DNA of 63,525 nucleotides from the NCBI RefSeq assembly GCF_000577335.1, contig NZ_CBYL010000019.1, positions 1 through 63,525 of the forward strand, given 5' to 3'. Below the pieces are notes generated by a model that saw only the letters and a program-made list of their open reading frames with translations, made no database searches and was not told the DNA's origin. Made by a program: the position numbers and the translations under genes. Shown here in pieces: positions 9,071-19,829 of the stretch; within the stretch, counting starts at the first letter, position 1; the number at the start of each line of letters is the position of its first letter. This stretch comes from Faecalispora jeddahensis (GTDB lineage: Bacteria > Bacillota > Clostridia > Oscillospirales > Acutalibacteraceae).

Positions 9071-10063
9071 TCACAAATCAAAATCCAGCTTTTTTTCGGT
9101 CGGCTCCAGCATTTTAGAATCCAGACCAAGGCTGCTCAGCAGCTCCTGTGCGGCATTGTAGCCCATCTTTTTCTGACGGTTGTTCATGGCGGCCACCTCG
9201 ATAATCACCGCGAGGTTACGCCCCGGCTTCACCGGAATCGTCAGAATCGGCACCCGAATCCCCAGAATCTCTGTATAATCATTCTCAAGACCCATGCGGT
9301 CGTAATTCTTAGAGCTGTCCCATTGTTCCAGACTGATGACCATATCGATTTTCTCGGTCACCTTGACGGCACCCATACCGAAAATGCGCCGGGCATTGAT
9401 AATGCCTATGCCGCGCAGCTCAATAAAATGACGGATATTTTCCGGCGAGGTACCGACCAGGGATTTTGCCGATACCCGGCGGATTTCCACCGCGTCGTCG
9501 GCAATCAGGCGGTGACCGCGTTTAATCAGCTCAATGGCCGTTTCGCTTTTTCCGACGCCGCTGTCGCCCACCAAGAAGATGCCTTCGCCGTATACCTCTA
9601 CTAGAACGCCGTGACGCGTGATGCGCGGGGCCAGCTCGACGTTGACATACGATACAAGCGCGGCCATCAGGTCGCTGGTGGGTTCGGATGAACTGAATAC
9701 CGACACGCCGTAAATCTGAGCCGCTTCCAGCAGCTCGGGCATCGGCTCAATGTCGCGCGCCACAATCACCGCCGGCGATTTTTTCGACAGCAGCTTATTG
9801 AGAGAAACCTGCCGTTCCTCCGGCGAAAAGCTGCTTAAAAAGGCTGTTTCCGTATTGCCCATGATCAGAATACGGTGAGAATCAAAGTAATCCAGAAAGC
9901 CGTTAAGCTCCAAACCCGGACGATTCACCTCACGGGAAGAAATCAACAGCTTTTCCGGGTCAACCGGCATATAAACAGGACGAAGGGAAAGCTCTTTAAT
10001 TACCTTGGAAAGCGGAACCGTATATGTTGTCTGTGCGCCGTGGTTCTCATAGCCGCTCATCAT
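9071..10063 (-). CDS. hprK: HPr kinase/phosphorylase
   Basis: Phosphorylates HPr on Ser46 and reverses the reaction, controlling carbon catabolite repression. The N-terminal regulatory domain (residues 1-130) includes GRPGLELNG-like residues (NRPGLELNGF). The kinase domain has Walker A GDSGVGKSE and the LRGIGIINARRIFGMG signature. The protein is about 330 residues, slightly longer than usual at the N-terminus. Start: AGGAG lies 5 bases before the ATG at 10063 and 8 before the ATG at 10060; a GTG at 10069 is too close. First gene of the minus-strand operon. It may be linked to control of the pectin locus, though no cre site was identified. Confidence 0.95.
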   Translation of the reverse strand: MMSGYENHGAQTTYTVPLSKVIKELSLRPVYMPVDPEKLLISSREVNRPGLELNGFLDYFDSHRILIMGNTETAFLSSFSPEERQVSLNKLLSKKSPAVIVARDIEPMPELLEAAQIYGVSVFSSSEPTSDLMAALVSYVNVELAPRITRHGVLVEVYGEGIFLVGDSGVGKSETAIELIKRGHRLIADDAVEIRRVSAKSLVGTSPENIRHFIELRGIGIINARRIFGMGAVKVTEKIDMVISLEQWDSSKNYDRMGLENDYTEILGIRVPILTIPVKPGRNLAVIIEVAAMNNRQKKMGYNAAQELLSSLGLDSKMLEPTEKKLDFDL

Positions 10064-10293
10064 TATCACTCCTATATTTTTTGCCGTCTGAACGAAGGAC
10101 CATACTGCCCTCTGCCCGTTTCAAACGTCGGGAATCCTGCCGTAAACCAAAATTGCTTTTGCTGCGCTCCTATTTCGTCAATTATCATTAATGTTATTAT
10201 AGCTTAAAAACGGGTAGAATTCAATGATGGAACACCTGAAACTCAATTTGCCCAAACTGGCAAAAGAAATGACTGAACATGGAAATTTTATGT

Positions 10294-10605
10294 TATAATA
10301 ACCTCACGGCGTAAACGAAAGCAAAGCTTTTGACGCCTGGGAGAACATTGAATCATCGGCTTAGTGATTCCGAGTGTTGAAATAGGTTTTCGTGGGCTTG
10401 TTTTGGTTATGGATGATATAATAACCTCACGGCGTAGTTGAAAGCAAAGCTTTCGACATCTGAGAGACCATCGAATCATCTGCTTGATCATTTCGAGTTT
10501 TGAGATAGAATTTTCATGGGCTTGTTTGGTTATGGATGATATAATAACCTCACGACGTAGGTGAAAGCAAAGCTTTCGATGGAGTTTTGAGAGAGTCGAA
10601 CTTCC
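10294..10605. repeat. tandem array of ~123-bp structured repeat units (array 1)
   Basis: Three unit starts at 10294, 10417 and 10540 (period exactly 123 bp), each opening with TATAATAACCTCACG. The third unit is truncated after about 60 bp. Each unit has an inverted repeat around AAAGCAAAGCTTT, followed by a GAGAGA-type segment and, in units 1 and 2, GAATCAT. In unit 1 an outer stem GGCGT/ACGCC extends the inner hairpin. A related array in the opposite orientation lies at 19830-20090. No plausible coding content. Confidence 0.85.
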
Positions 10606-10970
10606 CTGTACTTATCCCGCATGGGGAATCTGCATGCACAGCTTGCTTCAAGAGAGACAACACGCTAAACCTGCACGCGCACCGAAAATTTTCATAAAAA
10701 TTGAAAGAAAAAAATTTTTCAGCAAGACAAATCCATTTTGCTATACTATAATACTTTTGAAAGGCACAATCGAATGAAACTCCCATATCTGTTTTTGGGA
10801 AGCGATTGTATGCTTTTTTCCTTTTTAAGGAATGTCCCCGCGGTATGGTTACAACCACTGCAATCCTGCCGCTTTATCTGCGATAAAACGAATCCATTCT
10901 TGATGATTTGCGGATCGGTCAGAGCCATCGGATTTGCCGGACGGCCCGGCTGACCGAAACGGGAGGAATT
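10606..10970. other. non-coding gap before the glycosyltransferase gene
   Basis: AT-rich around 10680-10760, with a TATAAT-like hexamer near 10747, which may be the promoter of the downstream gene. No convincing small gene or RNA is visible. Confidence 0.4.
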
Positions 10971-12158
10971 ATGAAAATCGCCATTTTTACAGAAACATAT
11001 CTGCCCCAAACCTCCGCGGTAGAAACACAGATTCTGCTGCTTGCCCAATCTCTCATCCGCCTGGGGCATGAGGTACTGGTGGTCAGTACAGACGTGGAAT
11101 CGGAAGAATGCTATCTGGAGCAGCATACCCTGTTCGGCCCGGCCAAGCCCTCCGATACAATTTATGGACAAACTGGTCAGCGGACAAAGCTGAACCGGTT
11201 AAAAGAGTTCATCGATGATTTTGATCCGGATGTGATCCACCTGTTTACATTCTGTTCCGTGGGCGGGCTTGGGCTGAAATATGCCCTTTCGCACGATCTG
11301 CCGCTGATCACCACCGTGCAGAGCACTCACGACATCAGCGAGGGCTTTTATGGCAGAGGAGTACGCCGCCTGCTGGGCAAACGGTTGTGCCAGAGCACCT
11401 ACCGCAAGGCGCTGGCCTTTTCGGATCTGGTGACAAGCCCCTCGCAAAAAATCCTGCGCAAAATCCGTCCGCTGTGCAAACACCGCCAGCTGACCGTTTC
11501 TCCCCTTTGTGTAGACACGGAGCAGCTGCGCGAAAAAGCGCCGGAAGGCGAAAAGACGGAAGCGATCCGCCGCCGTCTTGGAATCACCGGAAAAACAGGG
11601 GTCCTGTTTGTTGGAACGCTGGGAAAAGATAATGGAGTGGATGCCCTGCTTGATCACTGGGCTGCCTTATGCAAGGGCCAAAACAAGCTGCATCTGGCAA
11701 TCGTTGGCACAGGCCCGCAGCTTGACGAGCTGAAGAACAAAGCCAATCTGCTGGGAATTTCCACCCGCGTCACGTTCGCCGGAGAGGTTCCGCGCGAACA
11801 GATTCCGCTTTGCTACCAGGTTTGCAGCGCATTTTTCAGCGCATCTGAATCCGACGCCATGAAGGCTGCTCCGCTCGAAGCCATTGTCAGCGGGCTGCCG
11901 GTGATTCTGCCGAAAAACAGCGCCTGTTCGGAGCTGCTGGTGGACGGAGTCAACGGCTTTGCATATGATCCGGAAACCGATATTGAAAAAATCCTGCACA
12001 ATTTTGCATCTCTTTCCCCGGAAAAAGAAGCGGCTATGAAAAAGCTGGTGGCCCGCACAATGGGGAATCTGACTCTTGAGGAACAGGCCAAAAGCTTTTT
12101 GAGCTTTTACGCGCTGACGCAAAAGCACCACTATAAAACAGCGGAAAAGCTGGAATGA
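10971..12158 (+). CDS. GT4-type glycosyltransferase, possibly glycolipid-forming
   Basis: A 395-residue GT-B glycosyltransferase. It has the N-terminal acceptor domain (MKIAIFTETYLPQTSAVET) and a C-terminal nucleotide-sugar domain with LFVGTLGKDNGVDALL and GTGPQLDELKN. The overall look resembles 1,2-diacylglycerol 3-glucosyltransferases that make membrane glycolipids, which is an inference. In the E-x7-E motif the first acid is Asp (DAMKAAPLE) instead of Glu. Start: ATG at 10971 behind GGGAGGAATT; the longer frame to 10908 has no ribosome site. Monocistronic, ended by a strong terminator. Confidence 0.82.
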   Translation: MKIAIFTETYLPQTSAVETQILLLAQSLIRLGHEVLVVSTDVESEECYLEQHTLFGPAKPSDTIYGQTGQRTKLNRLKEFIDDFDPDVIHLFTFCSVGGLGLKYALSHDLPLITTVQSTHDISEGFYGRGVRRLLGKRLCQSTYRKALAFSDLVTSPSQKILRKIRPLCKHRQLTVSPLCVDTEQLREKAPEGEKTEAIRRRLGITGKTGVLFVGTLGKDNGVDALLDHWAALCKGQNKLHLAIVGTGPQLDELKNKANLLGISTRVTFAGEVPREQIPLCYQVCSAFFSASESDAMKAAPLEAIVSGLPVILPKNSACSELLVDGVNGFAYDPETDIEKILHNFASLSPEKEAAMKKLVARTMGNLTLEEQAKSFLSFYALTQKHHYKTAEKLE

Positions 12159-12168
12159 CTTTTCCCCA

Positions 12169-12207
12169 AAAGAGCATCGCCGCAAATGTTGCGGCGATGC
12201 TCTTTTT
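12169..12207. terminator. intrinsic terminator after the glycosyltransferase
   Basis: Perfect 17-bp stem (12169-12185 with 12189-12205), 3-base loop, T-run on the plus strand and A-run before it. Probably bidirectional, because the next gene converges. Confidence 0.93.
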
Positions 12208-12225
12208 ATGCTGAAAGTTTTACCA

Positions 12226-13146
12226 TCATCCTGCGCCGCCAAGAATCCCGCCAATATAGTACAGCACAAAAATGTGCAAGGGATAGAAAACATAGAAAAA
12301 GTATTTCCATCCTTTTCCCCTTTGTCCATTGTAGCTTACTAAAAACGGAAGCGCCCCAAGCATCATCCACGAATAATACTTGAAAAGAATTGCGGTCGGG
12401 TCAGGTGTGTAGGCCGGAGGAATTCCTACAGCCTTCAGGCAGAGCTCATAGAAAAAGGAATATAAATCCGGAAGACGGAATATTTCGATCAGCTGAGCAA
12501 GGCAATGCGGTACAAACTGGGTAAAAAGCAACAAAAAGAGCACAACGCAAAAAGCAGTATAGGCACGGGCCAAACGCTTTCTGTCATCCTTTACCCAGTA
12601 GAGTATCACCCCCAACAGCAAATACACCCAACCGCCCTCTAAATAGAAAATGCTGCCGAGCAAAGTGGGCAGAAACTCTATCAAGATGGTAAAGCCGGTA
12701 GTAATCGGAACTACCATTGGCAGCAAAATCAAGAGCAAATAAGCTCCAATCTGCCAGACACCATACCGAAGTAAATATTTTTGAAAGCTTCCATCCTTTT
12801 GGCGAAAACGATCTATTAGAAAATAGAGAATGCTCAGGCAAAATAGAGGCCGGAAAATATTATTACCAATGACTCCCGCAGGACTGGAAAACCCAGGAAT
12901 TGCATGGAAGGAATAAAAGACCACACGCTTTGCAAGCTCCATGAACACACCCGCAAGATAAAGCCGAATGATGTACTTTTTCTTGCTTCTCGTATGAGAA
13001 AAGCCCTGTGTGGAGCAAAAAATGAAAATGGGAAACGAGAGTCTGCCGATCCAGTGGAGCCAAATCGGCATGTTGGGAAGAAACTGCCCGATATGGTCAA
13101 TCACCATAAAAATAAGTGCGAGAATTTTCAGCGCTGTGACAGACAT
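12226..13146 (-). CDS. TraX-family integral membrane protein
   Basis: A 306-residue polytopic membrane protein. It starts with SVTALKILALIFMVIDHIGQ and has the family's early IDHI and SFPIFIF features. TraX of the F plasmid acetylates pilin; chromosomal homologues in Clostridia are presumed acyltransferase-like membrane proteins of unknown substrate. Start: ATG behind AAGGAGAAAAAAGA. No conjugation genes surround it, so a role in conjugation is unlikely. A terminator-like hairpin sits directly in its leader. Confidence 0.8.
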   Translation of the reverse strand: MSVTALKILALIFMVIDHIGQFLPNMPIWLHWIGRLSFPIFIFCSTQGFSHTRSKKKYIIRLYLAGVFMELAKRVVFYSFHAIPGFSSPAGVIGNNIFRPLFCLSILYFLIDRFRQKDGSFQKYLLRYGVWQIGAYLLLILLPMVVPITTGFTILIEFLPTLLGSIFYLEGGWVYLLLGVILYWVKDDRKRLARAYTAFCVVLFLLLFTQFVPHCLAQLIEIFRLPDLYSFFYELCLKAVGIPPAYTPDPTAILFKYYSWMMLGALPFLVSYNGQRGKGWKYFFYVFYPLHIFVLYYIGGILGGAG

Positions 13147-13173
13147 TCTTTTTTCTCCTTGTTCCTAAAAATA

Positions 13174-13211
13174 AAAACTACACACTCACGAAATCATAAG
13201 TGTGCAGTTTT
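13174..13211 (-). terminator. terminator-like hairpin in the traX leader
   Basis: Stem CTACACACT (13178-13186) with AGTGTGCAG (13199-13207), flanked by A and T runs, about 28 bp before the traX start. It could block read-through from upstream or act as an attenuator. Confidence 0.6.
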
Positions 13212-13527
13212 AAAAAACAATTCAGTAATGACTTGATTGTACCAATCACATCAATGTACCTTAAAATATTTGACTTAAACTCTAAATAGCTTTTGATTCT
13301 AATGACGTTCTGGTAACTGTGAAAAACCGCTCAGAATTTCCGGGTGTTAAAACTGCATTATGTACTGTGGCCGGAACTTAAGCTTTTCGCCTTTACCGTA
13401 AGAATCGAAAAAGAACGATTGTGAACTTGGATAGAACGGCCATATTTATATAACGATTAATAACGATGTTTTGTTACAGATTCTTCCAAAAAGCCAAAAT
13501 ATTTTCAGTCGTCTCTTCAACAAAAAG
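13212..13527. other. non-coding gap between traX and secF
   Basis: AT-rich sequence without a supported gene. It is bounded by terminator-like hairpins on both sides, so it could hide a short transcript, but I see no specific RNA structure. Confidence 0.4.
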
Positions 13528-13555
13528 CACCCCAAGCAATGTAACACTTGGGGTG
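13528..13555 (-). terminator. terminator of the secD-secF operon
   Basis: Stem CACCCCAAG/CTTGGGGTG with a 10-base loop, followed on the minus strand by CTTTTTG. Confidence 0.85.
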
Positions 13556-13599
13556 GCTCAATGATTCTTATTCGTTTTTCTCTGCCAGACAACCTAAAC

Positions 13600-14565
13600 T
13601 CAGCGGGAAGAAGCAACCGCCTGCTGTTTCTTCTGCTGCTTGTGCTTCTGCCACATGACATACAGCGGACCGGCAACGCAAACTGAGGAATAGCAGCCGG
13701 TAATGATACCTACCATCATCGGCAGAGCAAAGGTCTGCACGGAATCCAGGTTGTACATCACGCTGACGATATATACCACCGCGATTGCGGCAAAGGTGCA
13801 GCCCGCTGTGTACAGAGAACGGGTCAGGGTCTGGTTGATACTGGTGTCGACCAAAGTGCCATAGTCGGCCTTTGGGCCCATCAGCTTGCGGTTTTCACGG
13901 ATACGGTCGTAAATGATGATCGTATCGTTCAGCGAATAACCGAGAATCGTCAGCACAACCGCAATGAAGTTATCATTGATCGGCATGCGGAAAATGACAA
14001 ACGTAAAGTATACCATCGCCACGTCGTGCAGCAGGGCGATAATCGCCATGGTACCCGCCGAAGCACCGCCGATCTTCTTAAAGCGGAACGCAATGTAGAC
14101 GATCAGCAGCAAGGCCGCAACCAATACGGACAACAGGCACTTGAGGAAGAAATCGCGGCCCATCACCGGGTTGACGGAGCTGGATTCCACCACAGCAAAG
14201 TTTGCACTTGGGTATTCCTTTTCCAGCGCGGCGGCCACCGCCTGCTGGTGCTCAACGGTCAGGGATTCTGTGCCGGAGAAGGAAATCGATACATTATTGA
14301 GCGATTTCCCGTCGTCCGCGGACTTGACGTCCTCGTTGATGTTAACGGTAACAGGCTTGCTTGTCGTAGCCTGAACGATATCCTGCACCTTTTCCTGATC
14401 GATGGCGCCGGTATAGGAATACTTGATCAGCGCACCGCCGGTGAACTGAATATCGAGCTGAGTGCCGAAAATAATGTTGAAGATCAGGCCGATTGCCATC
14501 AGGCCCAGTGAAATCGCAAAATAAATTTTGCGGTTCTCGTAAAAACGAATGTGAAAAGTTTTCAT
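13600..14565 (-). CDS. secF: protein translocase subunit SecF
   Basis: Partner of SecD in the Sec accessory complex that uses the proton gradient to complete protein export. The 321 residues contain six membrane helices, the first periplasmic-type loop after LDIQFTGGALIKYSYTG, and the conserved C-terminal block with SLNDTIIIYDRIRENRKL. Its start overlaps the secD stop by four bases (ATGA), so translation is coupled. The C-terminal tail is lysine- and glutamine-rich (KHKQQKKQQ), as expected for a cytoplasmic end. Confidence 0.96.
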   Translation of the reverse strand: MKTFHIRFYENRKIYFAISLGLMAIGLIFNIIFGTQLDIQFTGGALIKYSYTGAIDQEKVQDIVQATTSKPVTVNINEDVKSADDGKSLNNVSISFSGTESLTVEHQQAVAAALEKEYPSANFAVVESSSVNPVMGRDFFLKCLLSVLVAALLLIVYIAFRFKKIGGASAGTMAIIALLHDVAMVYFTFVIFRMPINDNFIAVVLTILGYSLNDTIIIYDRIRENRKLMGPKADYGTLVDTSINQTLTRSLYTAGCTFAAIAVVYIVSVMYNLDSVQTFALPMMVGIITGCYSSVCVAGPLYVMWQKHKQQKKQQAVASSR

Positions 14566-15971
14566 TTATCGGCACCTCCATACAGCCACTTGCTGCGTGC
14601 GAATCGGAACCCGGAAATGGATTTGGTCATCAGACGGGTTGCGGTAACGCCCATGATAAAGTTGCCGATCGTTCCGATCAGCAGGGTATATCCAAAGGAA
14701 TAGATAGCCCCTGTGGTGGAGGAACCGAACAAAGCAGAGAACAGATTGGTGGGTCCGAATACCAGCATCAGAATCACGGCAACGATAATAACGGTGATGT
14801 TACCATCGAAAATCGCCCAGAAGCTGTTGGCGTTACCCTTTTGGATTGCTCCGTCCAGCGTTTTGCCGGCCCACAGCTCTTCTTTGATTCTGGTGGCGGT
14901 GATGATATTCGCATCCACGCCCATGCCAATGGAAAGGATGATACCGGCGATGCCGGGCAGCGTCATCGTAAAGCTATTGAGGAAGGGGAAATATCCCGAA
15001 ACGGCCGCAAACGACAGGGCAACTTGTCCCATCAACGCGATTACGGCGATCAGGCCTGGCAGGCGGAACATGAACAGCATGAACAGACACACCAGTGCAA
15101 ATGCGATCACACCGGCCCAGCGCATGGCATCCAGCGAGCTGCTGCCGAGGGACGGGCTGATCGTCTGGAAGTTGGTGGTCGTCAGCTTGAACGGCAGAGC
15201 ACCGGCGCTGATCTTCGCGGCCAGAGACGAAGCCTCCGCGGCTGTGAAGTTGCCCTCGATGGTGCATTTACCGTCTGTAATCGCCTCTTTGACGTTCGGG
15301 GCGGAAATCATCACGTCGTCCATCCAGACCGAGATGGTTTGTCCGACCAAACGCTCTGTTGCCTCAGCAAATTTAGTAGATCCCTCTTTGCTGAATTCCA
15401 GCGCAACCAGATACTCGGTTTTGCCGGAATCGGGATTCTGATAAACCTGCGGCTGAGCCGACACAACATCGTCGCCCTGCAGGATAATCGTATCCTTTGT
15501 CGTACCTGTAGGGGTCTTGTACACCGGCTGACCGTCGGAGCCGGTCTCGGTGGTTGCGTAATCAGCCCCTTCACGGAAGGTGAGCAGCGCGGTCGCGCTC
15601 AGCTCTTGAATGGCTGTTTCAGGGTCAAAGTTCTGTTCGCCGCTTTTCCAGGGGAAACGAACAATAATACGGTCATTGTGATCGTCGGTATAGATCTCAT
15701 AATCCGTGATATTATTGTTGACCAAACGCAGTTCAATCGTCGACTTTGCCGCATTGAGCTGATCCTCGGTCGCTCCCTTTCCGGTATCGGGTGTAAAGGT
15801 CGCCTCTACCCCTCCGCGGATGTCGATGCCCCATCGAATGTCGCCCGCACCTTTTACATATGTAGTGCGATTGTCCCCGTTTTGCGCATATACCCCAAAA
15901 ATGGCGGTGTAGGTAAAAAGCAGGATCAGGAGGGCGACGACGAAAAACACCGGTTTTCCTACTCGCTTCAT
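14562..15971 (-). CDS. secD: protein translocase subunit SecD
   Basis: RND-family export component, 469 residues. There is one N-terminal membrane helix and a large extracytoplasmic domain opening with WGIDIRGGVEATF. Five C-terminal helices follow, with the conserved IGMGVDANIITATRIKEEL motif. The first extracytoplasmic domain is shorter than in E. coli, as is normal in Firmicutes. Start: ATG at 15971 with GGAGG 8-9 bases upstream; an earlier in-frame start seven codons upstream has none. Encoded as the separate secD-secF pair, not the fused SecDF of Bacillus. Confidence 0.96.
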   Translation of the reverse strand: MKRVGKPVFFVVALLILLFTYTAIFGVYAQNGDNRTTYVKGAGDIRWGIDIRGGVEATFTPDTGKGATEDQLNAAKSTIELRLVNNNITDYEIYTDDHNDRIIVRFPWKSGEQNFDPETAIQELSATALLTFREGADYATTETGSDGQPVYKTPTGTTKDTIILQGDDVVSAQPQVYQNPDSGKTEYLVALEFSKEGSTKFAEATERLVGQTISVWMDDVMISAPNVKEAITDGKCTIEGNFTAAEASSLAAKISAGALPFKLTTTNFQTISPSLGSSSLDAMRWAGVIAFALVCLFMLFMFRLPGLIAVIALMGQVALSFAAVSGYFPFLNSFTMTLPGIAGIILSIGMGVDANIITATRIKEELWAGKTLDGAIQKGNANSFWAIFDGNITVIIVAVILMLVFGPTNLFSALFGSSTTGAIYSFGYTLLIGTIGNFIMGVTATRLMTKSISGFRFARSKWLYGGADK

Positions 15972-16228
15972 GCAAATATCCTCCAATAGCATTAAGGTTT
16001 CCGCGGCTGCGTTCCAGGTGGAACCGCAGCCGCGTACATAACAAAGCTTATTATAAGATTATACCCGCAAAAAGTCAATGGAAAAGCCTTGGTTTGCCCG
16101 CTTTCGACAAATCATTCTGAAAAAAATCAGCAATATCCTTATACTTGTATCCCGCTCTCTTTTGTAATATGATTTGAAGATCATTTTCTGAGCGAAAAGA
16201 CGGAAATCAGAACGGTGGGAATTCATTT

Positions 16229-16590
16229 ATGGATTTGATTCAATGCAAAATAGCACCGGATCACCACATCCTGTCTTACATTGCATTCATACGAAAATTT
16301 GACCGTTCTTTGTCTGTAGGTGAAATGAAACAGAAAATAGAGAACGGCCGTTTGCCATAGAATTTGATTTGGAATATTTTGATGTATTGGAAGATTGAAA
16401 TGGTATTGATAGAAAGGATGTCTTTCGGGAATTGATTTCTCAGTTGATAAACCTTGGGGCCAACATAAGCGATACCATAACGGTGAGACTGCTACGCTTA
16501 AGTTTCTGGATAACTGGTTGAACGCTCTGCAGCAAATTGCCCTTCCTATGGAATTTTATGATTGACCAGGAACAGGAAGATCGCGCATAA
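16229..16590 (+). pseudogene. broken small gene (~120 codons), unknown function
   Basis: An ATG after GGTGGGA starts a 43-codon frame (MDLIQCKIAPDHHILSYIAF...) that stops at 16360. A neighbouring frame continues as AIEFDLEYFDVLED, then NGIDRKDVFRELISQLINLG, then GETATLKFLDNWLNALQQ and DQEQEDRA before TAA at 16590. Joined, the pieces read as one acidic protein of about 120 residues, so the gene has several frameshifts or stops. I do not recognise the family. The rest of the 15972-16650 gap shows nothing else. Confidence 0.6.
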
Positions 16591-16652
16591 CACAGCGAAT
16601 TGATCCCCTGTGGCAGCATAGAAACACAATTGTCACCCAATAGCGGCAACGA

Positions 16653-16695
16653 AAAAACGAGGTCATAGTCTTAAATAGACTATGACCTCGTTTTA
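16653..16695. terminator. strong bidirectional terminator
   Basis: Stem ACGAGGTCATAGTC/GACTATGACCTCGT (14 bp) flanked by A4 and T4 with a 7-base loop. It ends the aminotransferase gene on the minus strand. Confidence 0.92.
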
Positions 16696-16728
16696 TTCGG
16701 TTCAATATATGAAAATCTGCCGGGAAGC

Positions 16729-18003
16729 TTAGCCAAGCAGCTTTTCCAAAGCAGCCAGACGAGCGCTGACACAGAACACCGCGATGGCCTTTTTCATCTC
16801 TTCCAGAGACGGATACGTGGGGGCGACACGGATGTTGGTATCTTTGGGGTCTTTGCCGTAGGGGAATGCCGCGCCCGCACCGGTAAGAACCACACCGGCT
16901 TCCTTACACAGCTGAACAACGCGCTTTGCGCAGCCTTCCATCACATCGACGCTTACAAAATAGCCGCCGTTCGGATTCGTCCAGGAAGCGATGTTCTTAT
17001 CACCCAACTCGCTGCTGAGAGTGTCGAGCACCACCTTGAACTTGGGGGCGATACTCTCTCTGTGAAGCTTCATATGCGCCAAAATGCCGTCCAGATCGCG
17101 CAGATACAGCAGGTGGCGCATCTGGTTGAGCTTGTCGGGTCCGATGGTTTGGAACGAAAGATGCTTTCTGAAATCCTGATATGTTTTTTCTCCCGCTGCC
17201 ATTGCAGCAATACCCGCACCCGGGAATGTAATTTTAGAGGTGGAGCAGAAAAATACCGGCAGCTCGGTGTTCCCGGTCTTTTCGCATTCCGCATACAAGT
17301 CAAGCAGCACGTCGGGGGTATCGGTCAGGTCGTGGACGCAGTACGCGTTATCCCACATCACGCGGAAGTCCGGCGCGGCAGGCCTCAGCGCTGCAATGCG
17401 GCGAACCACGTCGTCGGAATAGGTGGTTCCAAGCGGGTTCGAATACTTCGGCACGCACCACATGCCTTTAATGGTATCGTCCTCGGCAACCAGACGCTCG
17501 ATTATATCCATATCGGGGCTGCCGTCGATCATCGGAACCAGAATCAGCTCAAAGCCAAAATATTCCGTGATGGCAAAGTGGCGGTCATACCCGGGGGAAG
17601 GGCACAAAAACTTGATTTTTTCCTGCTTGCCCCAGGGCTTGCAGCCGGAAAAGCCGTGCGTCATACCGCAGGAAATGAAGTCGAACATCATATTGAGGCT
17701 GGAGTTGCCGCCGATGATGACATTCTCGGGGCGCACCTGCATCATCTGCGCCAGAATCGCGCGCAGCTCGGGCACGCCCTCAGGCATACCGTAATTGCGC
17801 AGATCGTCCCCGGTGGAAGCGATCATATTGGAGTCCGACGTCAGCATATTGAGCATATCCATAGAAAGATTCAGCTGTTCGGGAGAGGGCTTCCCTCTGG
17901 CCATATTCAGCTTCAGACCCTGTGCCTTGAAAGCATCATACTGTTGCTGAACCTTTTGCTTTTCCTGTTCCAGTTCCTGTCTGGACAATAAACCATATTC
18001 CAT
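16729..18003 (-). CDS. class I/II PLP-dependent aminotransferase (aspartate aminotransferase, Ic-type)
   Basis: A 424-residue fold-type I enzyme. Motifs are LNMARGKPSPEQLNLS at the N-terminus, YSNPLGTTYSDDV, DNAYCVHDL, and the PLP-lysine block STSKITFPGAG. This MocR-like architecture matches the Ic group of aspartate aminotransferases, which transfer amino groups between aspartate and 2-oxoglutarate; the substrate is inferred. Start: ATG at 18003 behind AAAAGGAGATGCTCAA. Single gene with its own terminator. Confidence 0.85.
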   Translation of the reverse strand: MEYGLLSRQELEQEKQKVQQQYDAFKAQGLKLNMARGKPSPEQLNLSMDMLNMLTSDSNMIASTGDDLRNYGMPEGVPELRAILAQMMQVRPENVIIGGNSSLNMMFDFISCGMTHGFSGCKPWGKQEKIKFLCPSPGYDRHFAITEYFGFELILVPMIDGSPDMDIIERLVAEDDTIKGMWCVPKYSNPLGTTYSDDVVRRIAALRPAAPDFRVMWDNAYCVHDLTDTPDVLLDLYAECEKTGNTELPVFFCSTSKITFPGAGIAAMAAGEKTYQDFRKHLSFQTIGPDKLNQMRHLLYLRDLDGILAHMKLHRESIAPKFKVVLDTLSSELGDKNIASWTNPNGGYFVSVDVMEGCAKRVVQLCKEAGVVLTGAGAAFPYGKDPKDTNIRVAPTYPSLEEMKKAIAVFCVSARLAALEKLLG

Positions 18004-18200
18004 TTGAGCATCTCCTTTTCCAAACCTGCATAAATGATATTGAAAGCATTACCATTCTAATATATTCAGATCAAAAACGCAAGTTAAATTTATCGTTCCT
18101 GCATTTTTGTTATATTTGGCAAGTTTTTCACAAAAAAGTAGAGCAAATTGCTTTTTTCGGGGATTTTTATTTCAAATAGTCATTTGATTGGTCTTCAAAA

Positions 18201-18246
18201 AAAACAGTTGTGTCTCCCGAATTTGGCGGGAGACACAACTGTTTTT
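18201..18246 (-). terminator. asnS terminator
   Basis: Stem of 19 bp (18201-18219 with 18227-18245), 7-base loop, long T-run on the minus strand. Confidence 0.93.
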
Positions 18247-18271
18247 CGTTTTTTAACAGGACAGATTCTTA

Positions 18272-19666
<1,395 letters not shown>

Positions 19667-19767
19667 ACCATCCATACCTCCTGATTATTTTCTGCCGCGG
19701 TCCGCTCCGCGACCAATAGAATTTTCCTGAAGCTCCGCTTCGACTCACGGCGGGCGTTAGGATGATG

Positions 19768-19798
19768 ATACCACAGGCGCAGCACGTCGTTGTGGTAT
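19768..19798. other. inverted repeat upstream of asnS
   Basis: ATACCACA and TGTGGTAT flank a GC-rich 15-base loop. The 14-mer ATACCACAGGCGCA is repeated upstream of purA at 59551. Confidence 0.5.
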
Positions 19799-19829
19799 AT
19801 TTATCAATTGGGATATTAGAAGCCGCTGC

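Noticed and set aside
10294-10605. CRISPR array
   Set aside because: Units are ~123 bp with homologous content throughout, not short identical repeats with unique spacers, and there are no cas genes.
12226-13146. TraX as evidence for a conjugation region
   Set aside because: Chromosomal TraX-like proteins are common in Clostridia and no transfer genes are nearby.
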